A stretch of DNA of 64,000 bases, from positions 1,005,142 through 1,069,141 of the forward strand of contig NZ_BMFQ01000001.1 in NCBI RefSeq assembly GCF_014638915.1, written 5' to 3'. The notes under the pieces are model-generated. The model was not told where the DNA came from, did not search any database, and worked only from the letters and a program-made list of their open reading frames with translations. The position numbers were made by a program, and so were the translations under genes. Below are positions 35,899-44,097 of the stretch, piece by piece. Source of the DNA: Xanthomarina arctica. GTDB lineage: Bacteria; Bacteroidota; Bacteroidia; Flavobacteriales; Flavobacteriaceae. Position 1 is the first letter of the stretch; the number at the start of each line of letters is the position of its first letter.

Positions 35899-36231
35899 TT
35901 ACCTAATAACAAGTTTTCTAGTGGTAGAGTTGCCGTTTTCTGTTATTTTTAGAATATAGACGCCTGCCTTTAGTTTAGAAACATTTAACTCATTTTGTGT
36001 AAGAGTAACTGTTAAAATATTCTTGCCTAAAACATTGTAGATTTCAATAATTTTTGGAGAATTGCTATTAGAAGTAATATAGACTTTGTCTTGACTAACT
36101 GGGTTCGGGAAAATGGAGAGATTTTCAATGTTAGAAGTGTTATCTAAAACCATACCATTAGTTTGGCTAAAGCCATTTACTGTAAACAAGCCAATTGCTA
36201 TGGTAATAATTATTAAGTAATGCTTTTTCAT
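35899..36231 (-). CDS. mini-protein made of a signal peptide and T9SS type A sorting tail
   Basis: The 110-residue product has a signal peptide (ending FTVNGFSQ, about residue 23), a linker of about 15 residues, and then a complete type A sorting domain (LSIFPNPVSQDKVYITSN, IYNVLGKNILTV, ISKLKAGVYILKI-like text, ending TTRKLVIR). There is no cargo domain between them. It is an intact frame with a normal start and stop, set between a type A cargo gene and the response regulator. It could be the remnant of a longer substrate, a decoy for the sortase PorU, or a small surface peptide. Function is unknown. Confidence 0.85.
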   Translation of the reverse strand: MKKHYLIIITIAIGLFTVNGFSQTNGMVLDNTSNIENLSIFPNPVSQDKVYITSNSNSPKIIEIYNVLGKNILTVTLTQNELNVSKLKAGVYILKITENGNSTTRKLVIR

Positions 36232-36385
36232 TAAAAAGTATTTATATAAAGTTACAGATTTTTATTCAAAAAGTGTACCAAAAAAGAGTAAAATAAAATA
36301 ATTCGATTTCTAGTGTTAATTCAATGTAAGAAACATGTTACTTAATTGTTATTTGTGGAGTTATGGCTTTAACTAATTATGAATA

Positions 36386-36401
36386 ATGGTATCTTTACCA
36401 T
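36386..36401. repeat. hairpin before the two-component operon
   Basis: ATGGTA-TCTT-TACCAT is a perfect 6-bp inverted repeat about 22 bases upstream of the response-regulator start; a TATTTTGG -7-like text follows it. Confidence 0.35.
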
Positions 36402-36422
36402 GTATTTTGGAAAACAAATTAT

Positions 36423-37106
36423 ATGAATGAAAAGGACATAAAGATTCTTTTAGTAGATGACGAACCGGATATTTTAGAAATTGTTAGTTACAATTTATCT
36501 AATGAAGGTTATCAAGTTATTACTGCAGAGAATGGATTAAAAGCAATAAAAAAAGCTAAAAAAGAAAAGCCTCATTTAATTATTCTTGATTTAATGATGC
36601 CGGAAATGGATGGTATTGAAACTTGCGAAAACATCCGACAAATTCCTGAATTAAAAAACACCATTATTACTTTTCTAACTGCTAGAGGTGAAGACTATTC
36701 TCAAGTAGCAGGTTTTGATGCTGGAGCGGATGACTATATAACGAAACCCATAAAGCCAAAACTTTTGGTTAGTAAAGTAAAGGCTTTGTTAAGACGTTTA
36801 AAAGACGACGAGCAAGAGGAGCCAGTTCTTGAAATTGGACATTTAATAATTAACAGAGAGGAATATAAAGTTACTTACAAGAACAAGGATATTGTTTTGC
36901 CTAGAAAAGAATTCGAATTATTATCTTTATTAACATCTAAGCCAGGAAAAGTTTTTAAGCGCGAAGAAATTTTGGATAAAGTCTGGGGAAATGAAGTTGT
37001 AGTTGGAGGAAGAACTATAGATGTTCATATTAGAAAACTGAGAGAAAAAATTGGAGACGATTCCTTTAAAACAGTAAAAGGTGTAGGGTACAAGTTTATT
37101 GAATAA
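36423..37106 (+). CDS. OmpR/PhoB-family response regulator
   Basis: The 227-residue regulator has a receiver domain at 4-120 with acidic pocket D12/D13, phospho-acceptor D56 in LIILDLMMPEMDG, Thr in FLTARGED and Lys in ITKPIKPK, and a winged-helix DNA-binding domain at about 130-226 (PRKEFELLSLLTSKPGKVFKRE, VGGRTIDVHIRKLREKIG, TVKGVGYKF). The sequence is close to PhoB-type regulators of Bacteroidota. It overlaps the kinase gene by one base (TAATG), so they are translationally coupled. The signal is unknown; a phosphate role is only suggested by the PhoB-like domain set. Confidence 0.95.
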   Translation: MNEKDIKILLVDDEPDILEIVSYNLSNEGYQVITAENGLKAIKKAKKEKPHLIILDLMMPEMDGIETCENIRQIPELKNTIITFLTARGEDYSQVAGFDAGADDYITKPIKPKLLVSKVKALLRRLKDDEQEEPVLEIGHLIINREEYKVTYKNKDIVLPRKEFELLSLLTSKPGKVFKREEILDKVWGNEVVVGGRTIDVHIRKLREKIGDDSFKTVKGVGYKFIE

Positions 37107-38143
37107 TGCAAAAAATAAAAAAAACATATAAATTCGCTTTCAAAACAGCGTTGTATATTACTTTTTCAATGACACTCCTTACGAGTGTTTTTTTGCTTCT
37201 TATGGGTCAATTATCAGTCCTTATAATTTTATTTGCCATTGCTTGTTACTGTATTTCCTTTATTATTATCCAGTATCGTGCTGAACGTTTTATTTACAGA
37301 CGGGTTAAGAAAATCTACGACGACTTAACTTTATTAGAATCGGCTTCTTTAACAAACAAGCCTATTACTACAGATATGGCGACTCTTACCAAGGAGATAG
37401 ATAAGTACGCCAGAGATAAAAAATTAGAAATAGAGACTCTTAAAATTAGGGAAGAGTATCGAAAAGAATTTATTGGCAATGTATCTCACGAATTAAAAAC
37501 CCCTCTTTTTACGGTTCAGGGCTATTTATTAACTTTAGAAGATGGTGCTATAAACGATAGTAAAATTCGAGATAAGTATTTACTAAGAGCTAATAAAGGT
37601 GTTGAAAGGCTTATTTATATTGTTAAGGATTTAGACATGATTACTAAATTTGAAGCAGGAGATTTAAGGTTAAAAATAGCGACCTTCGATATAGTAGAGT
37701 TAATAAAAAGTGTTTTTGATCTTCTAGAGATGAAGGCCACTAAGAAAAAAATCACGCTTACACTAGATGTCGATTATCCCAAGCCAATTTTTGTAAATGC
37801 AGATGTGGAACGTGTTCAGCAAGTGCTAACAAATCTTATTGTCAATTCAATTAAATATGGAAGAGAAAAAGGAACTACAGAAATTAGCATAGAAAACCTG
37901 ATTAAAAACAAAGTCATTGTTAGAGTTACAGATAACGGAGAAGGAATTGCTAAAGCAAATCTATCCAGAGTATTTGAACGCTTTTATAGAGTCGATAAAA
38001 GTGGCTCTAGAAAAGAAGGTGGTTCTGGTCTAGGTTTATCCATAGTAAAGCATATTATTGAAGCTCACGACGAGAAAATATATATTGAAAGTGAACTTGG
38101 TGTAGGGAGTGAATTTTCATTCAGTCTTGAAAAGGCTGAATAA
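37106..38143 (+). CDS. sensor histidine kinase (PhoR-like)
   Basis: The 345-residue kinase has two membrane helices close together (about 15-34 and 37-56), leaving almost no periplasmic sensor. The HisKA domain holds H128 in NVSHELKTPLFTVQGYL, followed by HATPase motifs NLIVNSIKYG (N box), VTDNGEGIA (G1) and GGSGLGLSIVKHI (G2). It is translationally coupled to the response regulator upstream. Without an extracellular loop, it likely senses a membrane or cytoplasmic signal, or acts through a partner, as PhoR does. Its last 27 bases overlap the convergent glycosyltransferase gene. Confidence 0.95.
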   Translation: MQKIKKTYKFAFKTALYITFSMTLLTSVFLLLMGQLSVLIILFAIACYCISFIIIQYRAERFIYRRVKKIYDDLTLLESASLTNKPITTDMATLTKEIDKYARDKKLEIETLKIREEYRKEFIGNVSHELKTPLFTVQGYLLTLEDGAINDSKIRDKYLLRANKGVERLIYIVKDLDMITKFEAGDLRLKIATFDIVELIKSVFDLLEMKATKKKITLTLDVDYPKPIFVNADVERVQQVLTNLIVNSIKYGREKGTTEISIENLIKNKVIVRVTDNGEGIAKANLSRVFERFYRVDKSGSRKEGGSGLGLSIVKHIIEAHDEKIYIESELGVGSEFSFSLEKAE

Positions 38144-39172
38144 TTTTTTATAGTTTATTTCATATTCAAAATCGCTTAGTCCTTTGTAGCTAGATGTTTT
38201 TTCCAGCGCTTTCAAAGTGAAATCTTCTTGTTTACAGCTCGGCACTAATTTTTGTTTGTCTAATCTTTCGGCTAGATATTCTTGTTCAAATTGTCCAGGA
38301 GTAGGAATGAAAAAGGCCTGCTTCCCTAATTTCGCTAAATCCATAATGGTTGTATATCCAGATCTAGAAATAATTAACTTGCTTTCATTTAAAGACGTTT
38401 CTAACAAATCACTAGTCATAAAATTATAGAGAATCATATTGCCACGCTTTTCTATAATCTGCTCTTTTTCAACAACACCTTTAACAAATAATACAGTCCC
38501 TGGATAAAATTTTAATTCTAAAAGTAATTTTTCTTCCAGCATGGTTCGTTGTGGTTCAGGACCAGAAAGCAACACCATAATATCGTTCTTAATAGCGCAG
38601 TCTTTTTTTGTAAACCTGCTTAAAGGACCAATAAATTTAACGGCTATATCCTTGGTGTCTGTGTGACCAAGTTTTCCACTTAGATTTTGAAACCCTTTAT
38701 TGTCCGGAACCCAACATTCATTAAAATGTTTAATAATTTTTAGATGTAATTTAGTGCTTATCCATGTGGTATTACCACTCAAAACTTGGAGCTGATGGGT
38801 CATAAAAACGCTTGGCACGAGTTTATTGTAAACACCCAATCTGTTATCTGAAATAATTCCATGAATGTTTTTGGTTTCAACAATTTCTTTCACTTCCTTT
38901 TTTTCAGCTTTAATAGCTTTTAGTAATTTAGGAGAATGTTGCAATAACTTTAGCTTAAAAAAATGTCTATTTTTTGCGTAGGTTACATTGTAAGCAGGAA
39001 GTTCTATGTGTTCTAAATCGGGGAATTCTTTTTTTAAAAGCTCTAGAGCAACACCATCGCTAGCAATTACAGGAGTAAACTTATTTTCAATTAAAGCATT
39101 AATAATTGGAATAGACCTTGTGGCATGACCTAATCCCCAGTTTAATGGCGCAACTAAAATTCGTTTGTTCAT
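38117..39172 (-). CDS. MurG-like glycosyltransferase (GT28-type)
   Basis: The 351-residue protein has a GT-B fold: RILVAPLNWGLGHATRSIPI at 4-23 is the N-terminal glycine loop shared with MurG and related enzymes, and LLETSLNESKLIISRSGYTTIMDL near 250 plus FIPTPGQFEQEYLAERL near 285 are the nucleotide-sugar binding C-terminal motifs. It is not MurG itself, which is elsewhere in cell-division clusters and has other motifs. Acceptor and sugar are unknown; a cell-envelope glycolipid is likely. It converges with the sensor kinase with 27 shared bases and is divergent from trmB. Confidence 0.87.
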   Translation of the reverse strand: MNKRILVAPLNWGLGHATRSIPIINALIENKFTPVIASDGVALELLKKEFPDLEHIELPAYNVTYAKNRHFFKLKLLQHSPKLLKAIKAEKKEVKEIVETKNIHGIISDNRLGVYNKLVPSVFMTHQLQVLSGNTTWISTKLHLKIIKHFNECWVPDNKGFQNLSGKLGHTDTKDIAVKFIGPLSRFTKKDCAIKNDIMVLLSGPEPQRTMLEEKLLLELKFYPGTVLFVKGVVEKEQIIEKRGNMILYNFMTSDLLETSLNESKLIISRSGYTTIMDLAKLGKQAFFIPTPGQFEQEYLAERLDKQKLVPSCKQEDFTLKALEKTSSYKGLSDFEYEINYKKLFSLFKTE

Positions 39173-39329
39173 TTGGTTTTTTATGGCGTGCCTTTTGAAA
39201 AAAAAATCAAAAAAGGATACCGCTACTATCGGTCACGCTAATTTTGATAAAAACAAAGATAAGGATATTACCCCTTGCATATATTTCCTTAATTTTACCG
39301 AATTATATTTTAATTGTAAAATTAATTCA

Positions 39330-40004
39330 GTGGGAAGTAAAAATAAATTAAAACGTTTTAGAGAAAACGAAACTTTTGCCAATGTGTTTCAGCCATCTAG
39401 AGACGAATTGGTGAATAATCAATTCGATTTAAAAGGCAATTGGAACAAGATTTTTTTTAAAAACAGTAATCCCTTGGTTTTGGAATTAGGTTGTGGTAAA
39501 GGAGAATATTCTGTGGCACTAGCTAAAAAATATCCAAACAAGAATTTTATTGGAATTGATATTAAAGGCGCTAGATTTTGGAGAGGAGCAAAAACAGCAC
39601 TCGAAGATAACTTGCCTAATGTCGCTTTTATGCGTTCACAAATTGAATTAATCGATCATGCTTTTGCGGCAGGCGAAGTGGATGAAATTTGGATCACATT
39701 CCCAGATCCTCAAATAAAATATAAGCGTACTAAACACAGAATGACTAATTCAGAATTTTTAAAACGTTATAAAACCGTTTTAAAACCAGATGGTGTAATG
39801 AATCTGAAAACCGATAGCGAATTTATGCATGGTTACACGCTTGGTTTACTTCATGGAGAAGGCCACGAAGTACTTTATGCAAACCATAATGTGTATAAAC
39901 AAGAAGGAAGTCCAGAGGAAGTTACTAGTATTCAGACCTATTATGAAAGTCAATATTTAGAACAAAACAAACCAATTACGTATATTCGATTTAAAATTAA
40001 ATAA
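39330..40004 (+). CDS. trmB: tRNA (guanosine(46)-N7)-methyltransferase
   Basis: TrmB methylates G46 of tRNA with S-adenosylmethionine. Starting from the GTG at 39330 the protein has 224 residues and begins MGSKNKLKRFRENETFANVF, the usual Bacteroidota N-terminus; the frame stays open 55 codons further upstream, but that text (many Lys, Cys, aromatic) has no family similarity. The SAM-binding LELGCGKGEYSVAL, the acidic GIDIKGARFW and the catalytic ITFPDPQIKYKRTKHRM are present. It is followed 2 bases later by a LysE-type gene. Confidence 0.95.
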   Translation: MGSKNKLKRFRENETFANVFQPSRDELVNNQFDLKGNWNKIFFKNSNPLVLELGCGKGEYSVALAKKYPNKNFIGIDIKGARFWRGAKTALEDNLPNVAFMRSQIELIDHAFAAGEVDEIWITFPDPQIKYKRTKHRMTNSEFLKRYKTVLKPDGVMNLKTDSEFMHGYTLGLLHGEGHEVLYANHNVYKQEGSPEEVTSIQTYYESQYLEQNKPITYIRFKIK

Positions 40005-40006
40005 GT

Positions 40007-40639
40007 TTGAATTTAACAGCACTCTTTTTTATAGCTATGCTTGTGGCTTTTGCGGCAGCACTTCCGCCAGGATTGTTAAACATGACAGCGGCTAAAATTA
40101 GCTTAAAAGAAGGACGTACCAGAGGCATTATGTTCTCTATTGGAGCTGTTATAATTTTTTTATTTCAAACTCTTTTAGCTACTGTTTTTGCAAGATATTT
40201 AACCAAGCATCCAGATATTATTAATGTTCTTCAACAAGTAGCTTTTGTTATTTTTGTTTTAATTACTATTTACTTTTTGCTCATTGCAAAAAAAGATAAT
40301 AAACCAGAGAAAGATTTAATAACTAAAAGCAAACGAAGTCGTTTTTTTCAAGGTATGTTCTTGGCTAGCATCAACATGTTTCCAATTCCTTTTCAGGCAT
40401 ATATGACCATTACTTTTGCTTCAATTGGATGGTTAACTTTCGATAATTATGGAATTTCAACTTATGTTGCCGGAGCAACCTTAGGGTCTTTTTTAAATTT
40501 ATATTTTTATATTTTCTTCTTCGATAAAATAAAGAAGACTAAAGAAACGTCTCAAAAAAATATGAATTTTATTATTGGAATAATTACTGGTATCATCTCC
40601 ATTATTACTTTAATAAGTATTCTAAGAAAGTACTATTAA
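40007..40639 (+). CDS. LysE/RhtB-family membrane exporter
   Basis: The 210-residue protein has about six hydrophobic helices. The N-terminal AALPPGLLNMTAAKISLKEG is the LysE-family signature, and the position of Pro and Gly in helix 1 fits amino-acid exporters. The start is TTG at 40007, two bases after the trmB stop, so it relies on coupled translation; the protein length then matches the family. The substrate may be an amino acid or another small molecule; nothing nearby decides it. Confidence 0.87.
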   Translation: MNLTALFFIAMLVAFAAALPPGLLNMTAAKISLKEGRTRGIMFSIGAVIIFLFQTLLATVFARYLTKHPDIINVLQQVAFVIFVLITIYFLLIAKKDNKPEKDLITKSKRSRFFQGMFLASINMFPIPFQAYMTITFASIGWLTFDNYGISTYVAGATLGSFLNLYFYIFFFDKIKKTKETSQKNMNFIIGIITGIISIITLISILRKYY

Positions 40640-40648
40640 CACTCTGTT

Positions 40649-40978
40649 ATGCAACCAGAAACGCTCAATTTTTTCGAGAAAGTTTATCAAGTAGCTAAAA
40701 AAATTCCTTATGGGAGAGTAACAAGTTATGGAGCTATAGCAACATATCTTGGAGCGGCAAGAAGTGCCAGAATGGTGGGTTATGCCATGAATGGTTCGCA
40801 TAATAAAGACGTGCCAGCGCATCGGGTTGTAAATAAAAAAGGCTTGCTAACTGGCAAACATCATTTTGATGGTACTAATTTAATGCAACAGCTATTGGAG
40901 AGTGAAGGTGTTAAGGTGAAAGACTTGCAGATTCAACATTTGGAAACTGTTTTTTGGGATCCTGCCAAGGAATTATAA
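40649..40978 (+). CDS. alkyltransferase-like (ATL) MGMT-fold protein lacking the acceptor cysteine
   Basis: The 109-residue protein has the MGMT DNA-binding fold (FEKVYQVAKKIPYGRVTSYG, VGYAMNGSHN). The active-site motif PCHR of O6-alkylguanine transferases reads P56-A57-H58-R59 here, so the alkyl-accepting cysteine is replaced by alanine. Such ATL proteins bind O6-alkylguanine, flip it out and hand the lesion to nucleotide-excision repair; PWHR and PAHR versions are known. It lies 9 bases after the LysE gene and seems part of the trmB-lysE transcript. Confidence 0.92.
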   Translation: MQPETLNFFEKVYQVAKKIPYGRVTSYGAIATYLGAARSARMVGYAMNGSHNKDVPAHRVVNKKGLLTGKHHFDGTNLMQQLLESEGVKVKDLQIQHLETVFWDPAKEL

Positions 40979-41095
40979 TTATTTTTAAATTTTCCAAAAA
41001 TAGGAAGTAATTACAAATCTTTAATCTCATAAGAAAACCATATTCCAGCATCAATCATTTCAATTAATCTATTTCAAATTCTAAACAATTCGCTG

Positions 41096-41103
41096 TATCT
41101 TTG
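41096..41103 (+). promoter_or_regulatory. promoter -7 box of the mrp-nifU operon
   Basis: TATCTTTG fits TAnnTTTG, with TTTC about 20 bases upstream as a weak -33. The start codon is 77 bases on, and the leader holds an inverted repeat of AAAATCTA with TAGATTTT. Confidence 0.55.
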
Positions 41104-41180
41104 CTGTTTAGAATTAATCTTAATAAAAACCGAAAATCTAATCTGTTTTCTAGATTTTATTTTCTCTAGTCTATTATATA

Positions 41181-42314
41181 ATGAAATTAAATAAGCAAGA
41201 TATATTTAAAGCACTTGAAACTATTTCAGCTCCTGGTGAAGGAAAAAACATGGTAGAAAGTGGTGCAGTTAAAAACATAGTTACTTTTGCCGATGAGGTA
41301 ATTGTAGATATTGTAATAAATAATCCAAGTTTACAAGCCAAAAAGAAAATGGAAGTAGAGATCATGAAAACCATTCATGATTTGGTATACGAAAAGGCTA
41401 AAATTACTGTCAATGTAAAGGTGGAGGCAACGACACCGACTAAAAATGAAATAAAAGGAAAATCGATTCCTGGAATTCAAAATATTATTGCCGTTGCTTC
41501 TGGAAAAGGTGGTGTTGGAAAATCTACAGTTACTGCAAATTTAGCAGTGACTTTAGCTAAAATGGGTTTTAAAGTTGGGATTTTAGATGCCGATATTTAC
41601 GGGCCTTCTGTTCCAATTATGTTTCAGGTAGAAAATGAAAAACCTTTGGCAGTTAATATCGAAGGGAAATCTAAAATGAAACCCGTAGAAAATTATGGGG
41701 TAAAAATATTATCTATAGGATTTTTCACTAAACCAGATCAAGCAGTTGTTTGGAGAGGACCCATGGCGGCAAAAGCTCTTAATCAAATGATTTTTGATGC
41801 ACATTGGGGAGAATTAGATTTTATGTTAATCGATTTACCTCCAGGAACGGGAGATATTCATTTAAGTATTATGCAATCTCTACCAATTACTGGAGCCGTA
41901 ATTGTAAGTACACCTCAAAAAGTTGCTTTGGCAGATGCAAAAAAGGGAGTTGCTATGTTTCAACAGGAAAGTATAAACGTACCTGTTTTAGGAATTATAG
42001 AAAACATGGCCTATTTTACACCAGAAGAACTGCCTGAAAATAAATATTATATTTTTGGAAAAGAAGGTGCTAAGCATTTAGCCGAAGATTTAGATGTTCC
42101 CTTTCTAGGAGAGCTTCCATTAATACAAAGCATTCGTGAAGCAGGAGATATTGGACGTCCGGCAGCGATGCAAACAGCAACTCCTTTAGAAGAGGCTTTC
42201 GAAAAAATAACACAAAATGTAGTTCAAGAAGTGGTAAGAAGAAATACTGATTTGCCTCCAACTGAAGCTATAAAAATTACTACTATGGCTGGATGTTCAG
42301 CAGTTAAAAAATAG
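41181..42314 (+). CDS. mrp: Mrp/NBP35-family Fe-S cluster carrier ATPase
   Basis: The 377-residue protein has an N-terminal MIP18/DUF59 domain at about 1-85 and a deviant Walker P-loop ATPase (VASGKGGVGKSTVTANLAV at about 106-124), then DADIYGPSVP and LIDLPPGTGDIHLS. Mrp/ApbC carriers bind and pass on [4Fe-4S] clusters. The usual CxxC cluster motif after IENMAYF is absent: this segment reads TPEELPENKYYIFG, as I recall for Bacteroidota members. The only late cysteine is near the C-terminus (MAGCSAVKK). It is followed 3 bases later by a NifU-domain gene, which supports the Fe-S role. Confidence 0.94.
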   Translation: MKLNKQDIFKALETISAPGEGKNMVESGAVKNIVTFADEVIVDIVINNPSLQAKKKMEVEIMKTIHDLVYEKAKITVNVKVEATTPTKNEIKGKSIPGIQNIIAVASGKGGVGKSTVTANLAVTLAKMGFKVGILDADIYGPSVPIMFQVENEKPLAVNIEGKSKMKPVENYGVKILSIGFFTKPDQAVVWRGPMAAKALNQMIFDAHWGELDFMLIDLPPGTGDIHLSIMQSLPITGAVIVSTPQKVALADAKKGVAMFQQESINVPVLGIIENMAYFTPEELPENKYYIFGKEGAKHLAEDLDVPFLGELPLIQSIREAGDIGRPAAMQTATPLEEAFEKITQNVVQEVVRRNTDLPPTEAIKITTMAGCSAVKK

Positions 42315-42317
42315 GTT

Positions 42318-42560
42318 ATGACTACAGAAGAACTAAGAATGAATATTGAAAAAGCGCTTGACGAAATTCGTCCATTTTTACAAAGTGATGGTGGCGATAT
42401 TTCGTTGTTATCCATTGAAGATGGTAAGCTTGTAAGAGTGCAGTTAGAAGGAGCTTGCGTAGGATGTAGTGTCAATCAAATGACGCTTAAGTCTGGTGTA
42501 GAAATGACAATTAAAAAATATGCACCTCAAATTGAACAAGTTATTAATGTTGAAGCTTAA
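42318..42560 (+). CDS. NifU C-terminal-domain Fe-S scaffold protein
   Basis: The 80-residue protein is a stand-alone NifU/Nfu domain that carries an Fe-S cluster between two subunits through C47 and C50 in GACVGCSVNQMTLKSGVE. Typical text DEIRPFLQSDGGDISLLSI starts the domain. It follows mrp by 3 bases and is probably translated with it, so both likely act in the same cluster delivery step. The ferredoxin system downstream needs such clusters. Confidence 0.95.
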   Translation: MTTEELRMNIEKALDEIRPFLQSDGGDISLLSIEDGKLVRVQLEGACVGCSVNQMTLKSGVEMTIKKYAPQIEQVINVEA

Positions 42561-42573
42561 TTAAAATAAAAGC

Positions 42574-42599
42574 TTAAATGTGACTTTTGTCACATTTAA
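42574..42599 (+). promoter_or_regulatory. perfect CRP/FNR-like palindrome before the ferredoxin reductase gene
   Basis: An 11-bp inverted repeat (TTAAATGTGAC, loop TTTT, GTCACATTTAA) contains TGTGA-N6-TCACA, the exact E. coli CRP consensus. Its centre (42586.5) lies 29.5 bases upstream of a perfect -7 box. It could alternatively be a hairpin in the 3' end of the mrp-nifU mRNA, but no T-run follows. Confidence 0.6.
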
Positions 42600-42615
42600 A
42601 TAATAAAGTAAATAA

Positions 42616-42623
42616 TAACTTTG
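42616..42623 (+). promoter_or_regulatory. promoter -7 box of the ferredoxin reductase gene
   Basis: TAACTTTG fits TAnnTTTG exactly and lies 20 bases before the ATG. No TTTG occurs at -33, consistent with an activator-dependent promoter using the palindrome above. Confidence 0.6.
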
Positions 42624-42643
42624 TTTTTTGAAATTTACAATTC

Positions 42644-43705
42644 ATGATTAAAACAGATATTCTTATTATTGGAGCTGGTCCAACAGGCTTATTTGCCGTT
42701 TTTGAAGCAGGCCTTTTAAAATTAAAATGCCACTTAATAGACGCTTTACCTCAAGCAGGAGGGCAATGTTCAGAGATTTATCCTAAAAAACCGATTTACG
42801 ATATTCCAGGATTTCCAGAAATTTTAGCAGACGATCTAACTAAAAACCTATTAGAACAATGCAAACAGTTCGAACCAGGATTTACTTTAGGTGAACGTGC
42901 TGAGACTATAGAAAAGCAAGAGGATGGAAGTTTTATTGTAACAACTAATAAAGGCACCAAACATCAAGCTCCAATTGTTGCTATTGCTGGTGGTTTGGGT
43001 AGTTTTGAACCAAGAAAACCTTTAATTAATAATATTGAATCCTTTGAAGATAAAGGCGTGGAATATTTTATAAAGGATCCTGAAAAATATAGAAACAAAC
43101 GTGTCGTAATTTCTGGCGGAGGAGATTCAGCATTAGACTGGAGCATCTTTTTATCTGATATTGCTTCTGAAGTGACCTTAATTCATAGAAGAAATGAATT
43201 TAGAGGAGCTTTAGATTCTGTTGACAAAGTACAAGAATTAAAGAATTCAGGAAAAATAAATCTTATAACTCCTGCCGAAGTCATTGGAATTGTTGGCGAA
43301 CATCACGTTAAAGCAGTGGTTGTGTCTCAAGCAGAACATATAGAAAAAGAATATGAAGTGGAATGTGATCATTTTATTCCTTTATTCGGATTGTCTCCAA
43401 AACTAGGTCCTATTGCAAACTGGGGATTAGAAATTGAAAAAAATGCCATTAAAGTGAATAACGCTTTAGATTATCAAACTAATATTCCTGGTATTTTTGC
43501 TATTGGAGATGTTAATACGTATCCAGGAAAGTTGAAACTGATTTTGTGTGGTTTTCATGAAGCTACTTTAATGTGCCAAGCGGCATATCAAATCCTAAAT
43601 CCTGGAAAAAAATATGTCTTAAAATATACAACAGTTAGTGGGATTGATGGTTTTGATGGCTCTAGAAAAGAGGCTCCAAAAGCAGTAGTTAAAGCTATAA
43701 ATTAA
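42644..43705 (+). CDS. thioredoxin-reductase-like ferredoxin-NADP reductase
   Basis: The 353-residue flavoprotein has FAD-binding GAGPTGLFAVFEAGL at 9-23, an NADP-binding GGGDSALDWSIFL near 165, and FAIGDVNTYPGKLKLILCGFHEA near 287, the flavin-contact motif of the thioredoxin-reductase-like ferredoxin-NADP reductases (FNR type 2). It lacks the CxxC of true thioredoxin reductase. It would pass electrons between NADPH and the ferredoxin whose gene follows 37 bases later. Its upstream CRP/FNR-like palindrome suggests regulation by redox or metabolic state. Confidence 0.93.
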   Translation: MIKTDILIIGAGPTGLFAVFEAGLLKLKCHLIDALPQAGGQCSEIYPKKPIYDIPGFPEILADDLTKNLLEQCKQFEPGFTLGERAETIEKQEDGSFIVTTNKGTKHQAPIVAIAGGLGSFEPRKPLINNIESFEDKGVEYFIKDPEKYRNKRVVISGGGDSALDWSIFLSDIASEVTLIHRRNEFRGALDSVDKVQELKNSGKINLITPAEVIGIVGEHHVKAVVVSQAEHIEKEYEVECDHFIPLFGLSPKLGPIANWGLEIEKNAIKVNNALDYQTNIPGIFAIGDVNTYPGKLKLILCGFHEATLMCQAAYQILNPGKKYVLKYTTVSGIDGFDGSRKEAPKAVVKAIN

Positions 43706-43742
43706 ATTATTAAACCTTTCAGGTTTTTTGCAATATCCTAAC

Positions 43743-44075
43743 ATGGAACAAGACGTTAACATTAAGATAATAGATAGAAACGGTGTTGCTCACGCTATTT
43801 TAGCGCCAACAGATATGGCCATGAACTTGATGGAGGTGGTTCGTAGTTACGAACTTGCTCCAGAAGGAACTATTGGTATTTGTGGCGGGATGGCCATGTG
43901 CGCTTCTTGTCAATGCTATGTTTTAAGCGATACAAAATTACCAGACATGCAAGATGATGAAGAAGCAATGCTTAGTGAAGCGTTTTATGTTAAAGAGAAT
44001 TCTCGTTTGGGTTGCCAGATTCAAATAACTCCAGAAATGGAAGGTTTAGAAGTAGAATTAGCTCCTGAAAGTTAA
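43743..44075 (+). CDS. [2Fe-2S] ferredoxin
   Basis: The 110-residue protein is an adrenodoxin-type [2Fe-2S] ferredoxin. The cluster ligands are C47, C53 and C56 in GICGGMAMCASC (spacing 5-2) and C91 in RLGCQIQ. I start at ATG 43743 (MEQDVNIKII); the TTG five codons earlier is less likely. It is the probable electron partner of the reductase encoded just upstream. The partner on the acceptor side, such as an oxygenase or P450, is not in the window. Confidence 0.94.
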   Translation: MEQDVNIKIIDRNGVAHAILAPTDMAMNLMEVVRSYELAPEGTIGICGGMAMCASCQCYVLSDTKLPDMQDDEEAMLSEAFYVKENSRLGCQIQITPEMEGLEVELAPES

Positions 44076-44097
44076 AATTTCTGTGAAGGCAGGAATG

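Noticed and set aside
39165-39329. 55-residue N-terminal extension of TrmB from an upstream ATG.
   Set aside because: MGSKNKLKRF from GTG 39330 is the family N-terminus; the upstream part is low-complexity intergenic sequence.
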